The notes under the pieces: model-generated | Database searches by the model: none | The model's input: only the letters and a program-made list of their open reading frames with translations | What the model was told of the DNA's origin: nothing | In this document: positions 31,936 through 32,113 of the stretch, in pieces | How the letters are laid out: each line of letters opens with the position of its first letter | Numbering within the stretch: the stretch's first letter is position 1 | NCBI GenBank assembly: GCA_043758125.1 | Contig: JAYVOC010000139.1 | Location: forward strand, 1 to 32,113 | DNA length: 32,113 nucleotides | Reading direction: 5' to 3' | Origin: JANXSD01 sp043758125 | GTDB taxonomy: Bacteria; Bacteroidota; Bacteroidia; AKYH767-A; OLB10 | Position numbers and translations under genes: made by a program

Positions 31936-32113
31936 TCGATATTCCTCTTCACAAATTTTTTCGTGGTAGTAGTTTCATCCAAAGAAGTAAACTTTATTAA
32001 ATACATTCCTTCTGGAAGATTTTCGAGGTTAATAACATCTGAATAAGCTTCTCGATAAATTCTTTGACCTTGAACATTTAATATTTCAATTTGTTTAATT
32101 TTTTCTGGTTGAC
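31932..32113 (-). CDS. C-terminal end of a T9SS-sorted protein, cut by the window edge
   Basis: The last 59 codons of a gene are visible in the frame ending in TGA at 31932-31934. They read IEILNVQGQRIYREAY, then VINLENLPEGMYLIKFT and a Lys-rich end KKFVKRNIE. This is the second half of a T9SS type A sorting domain; the domain in the large protein at 5319-8846 has the same layout (LKILNTNCVNIYTEKL, then LKAGIYLIQF). The rest lies beyond the window, so its function is unknown. It overlaps rluD by ATGA, placing a secreted protein in one transcript with an rRNA-modifying enzyme. Confidence 0.8.
   Translation of the reverse strand, partial: QPEKIKQIEILNVQGQRIYREAYSDVINLENLPEGMYLIKFTSLDETTTTKKFVKRNIE

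Noticed and set aside
1..32113. CRISPR arrays, insertion sequences, tRNA or rRNA genes
   Set aside because: No regularly spaced direct repeats, no transposase frames, no terminal repeats with target duplications and no tRNA T-loop sequences were found on reading both strands.

Overview
The window comes from an AT-rich member of the Bacteroidota. Four things point there: type 9 secretion (T9SS) sorting domains at the C-termini of two proteins, a promoter of the Bacteroidota form (TTG, 19 bases, TAnnTTTG) in front of rpsL, gene starts with little or no Shine-Dalgarno sequence, and a ribosomal cluster with map inside spc and without adk or tuf. Nearly every gene lies on the minus strand, so transcription runs from high to low coordinates. 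The only convincing plus-strand gene is a TetR-type regulator.

Right edge (about 30.2-32.1 kb): the C-terminal end of a T9SS-secreted protein overlaps an RluD-type pseudouridine synthase by four bases (ATGA). After 187 bases without a gene comes a small GNAT acetyltransferase, then a gene-free stretch that ends in the promoter of the ribosomal cluster.

Centre (11.2-29.7 kb): 33 genes in one orientation join the classical str, S10, spc and alpha operons: rpsL-rpsG-fusA-rpsJ-rplC-rplD-rplW-rplB-rpsS-rplV-rpsC-rplP-rpmC-rpsQ-rplN-rplX-rplE-rpsN-rpsH-rplF-rplR-rpsE-rpmD-rplO-secY-map-infA-rpmJ-rpsM-rpsK-rpsD-rpoA-rplQ. A strong promoter stands at the start and a perfect 14-bp stem terminator stands after rplQ. 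The products are ribosomal proteins, EF-G, IF-1, methionine aminopeptidase, the SecY translocon channel and RNA polymerase alpha. S4, S14 and L36 all lack the zinc-binding cysteine sets.

Below the terminator are a Tat-exported amidase resembling peptide amidase (9.4-11.0 kb), 570 bases without a gene but with a long imperfect hairpin, and a 1175-residue secreted T9SS protein (5.3-8.8 kb).

Left part (0.36-4.8 kb): a compact five-gene minus-strand unit encodes a TerC/Alx membrane protein, a DedA protein, a YqhA (UPF0114) membrane protein, a DUF2490 outer-membrane protein and a lipoprotein beta-carbonic anhydrase. A divergent TetR-type regulator faces it. The 102-bp gap between them holds three copies of an AAAGATAG half-site in palindromic arrangement, overlapping the likely promoters. 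This looks like a self-contained, ligand-controlled envelope module and is the most interesting part of an otherwise housekeeping window. I found no CRISPR array, tRNA, rRNA or insertion sequence.
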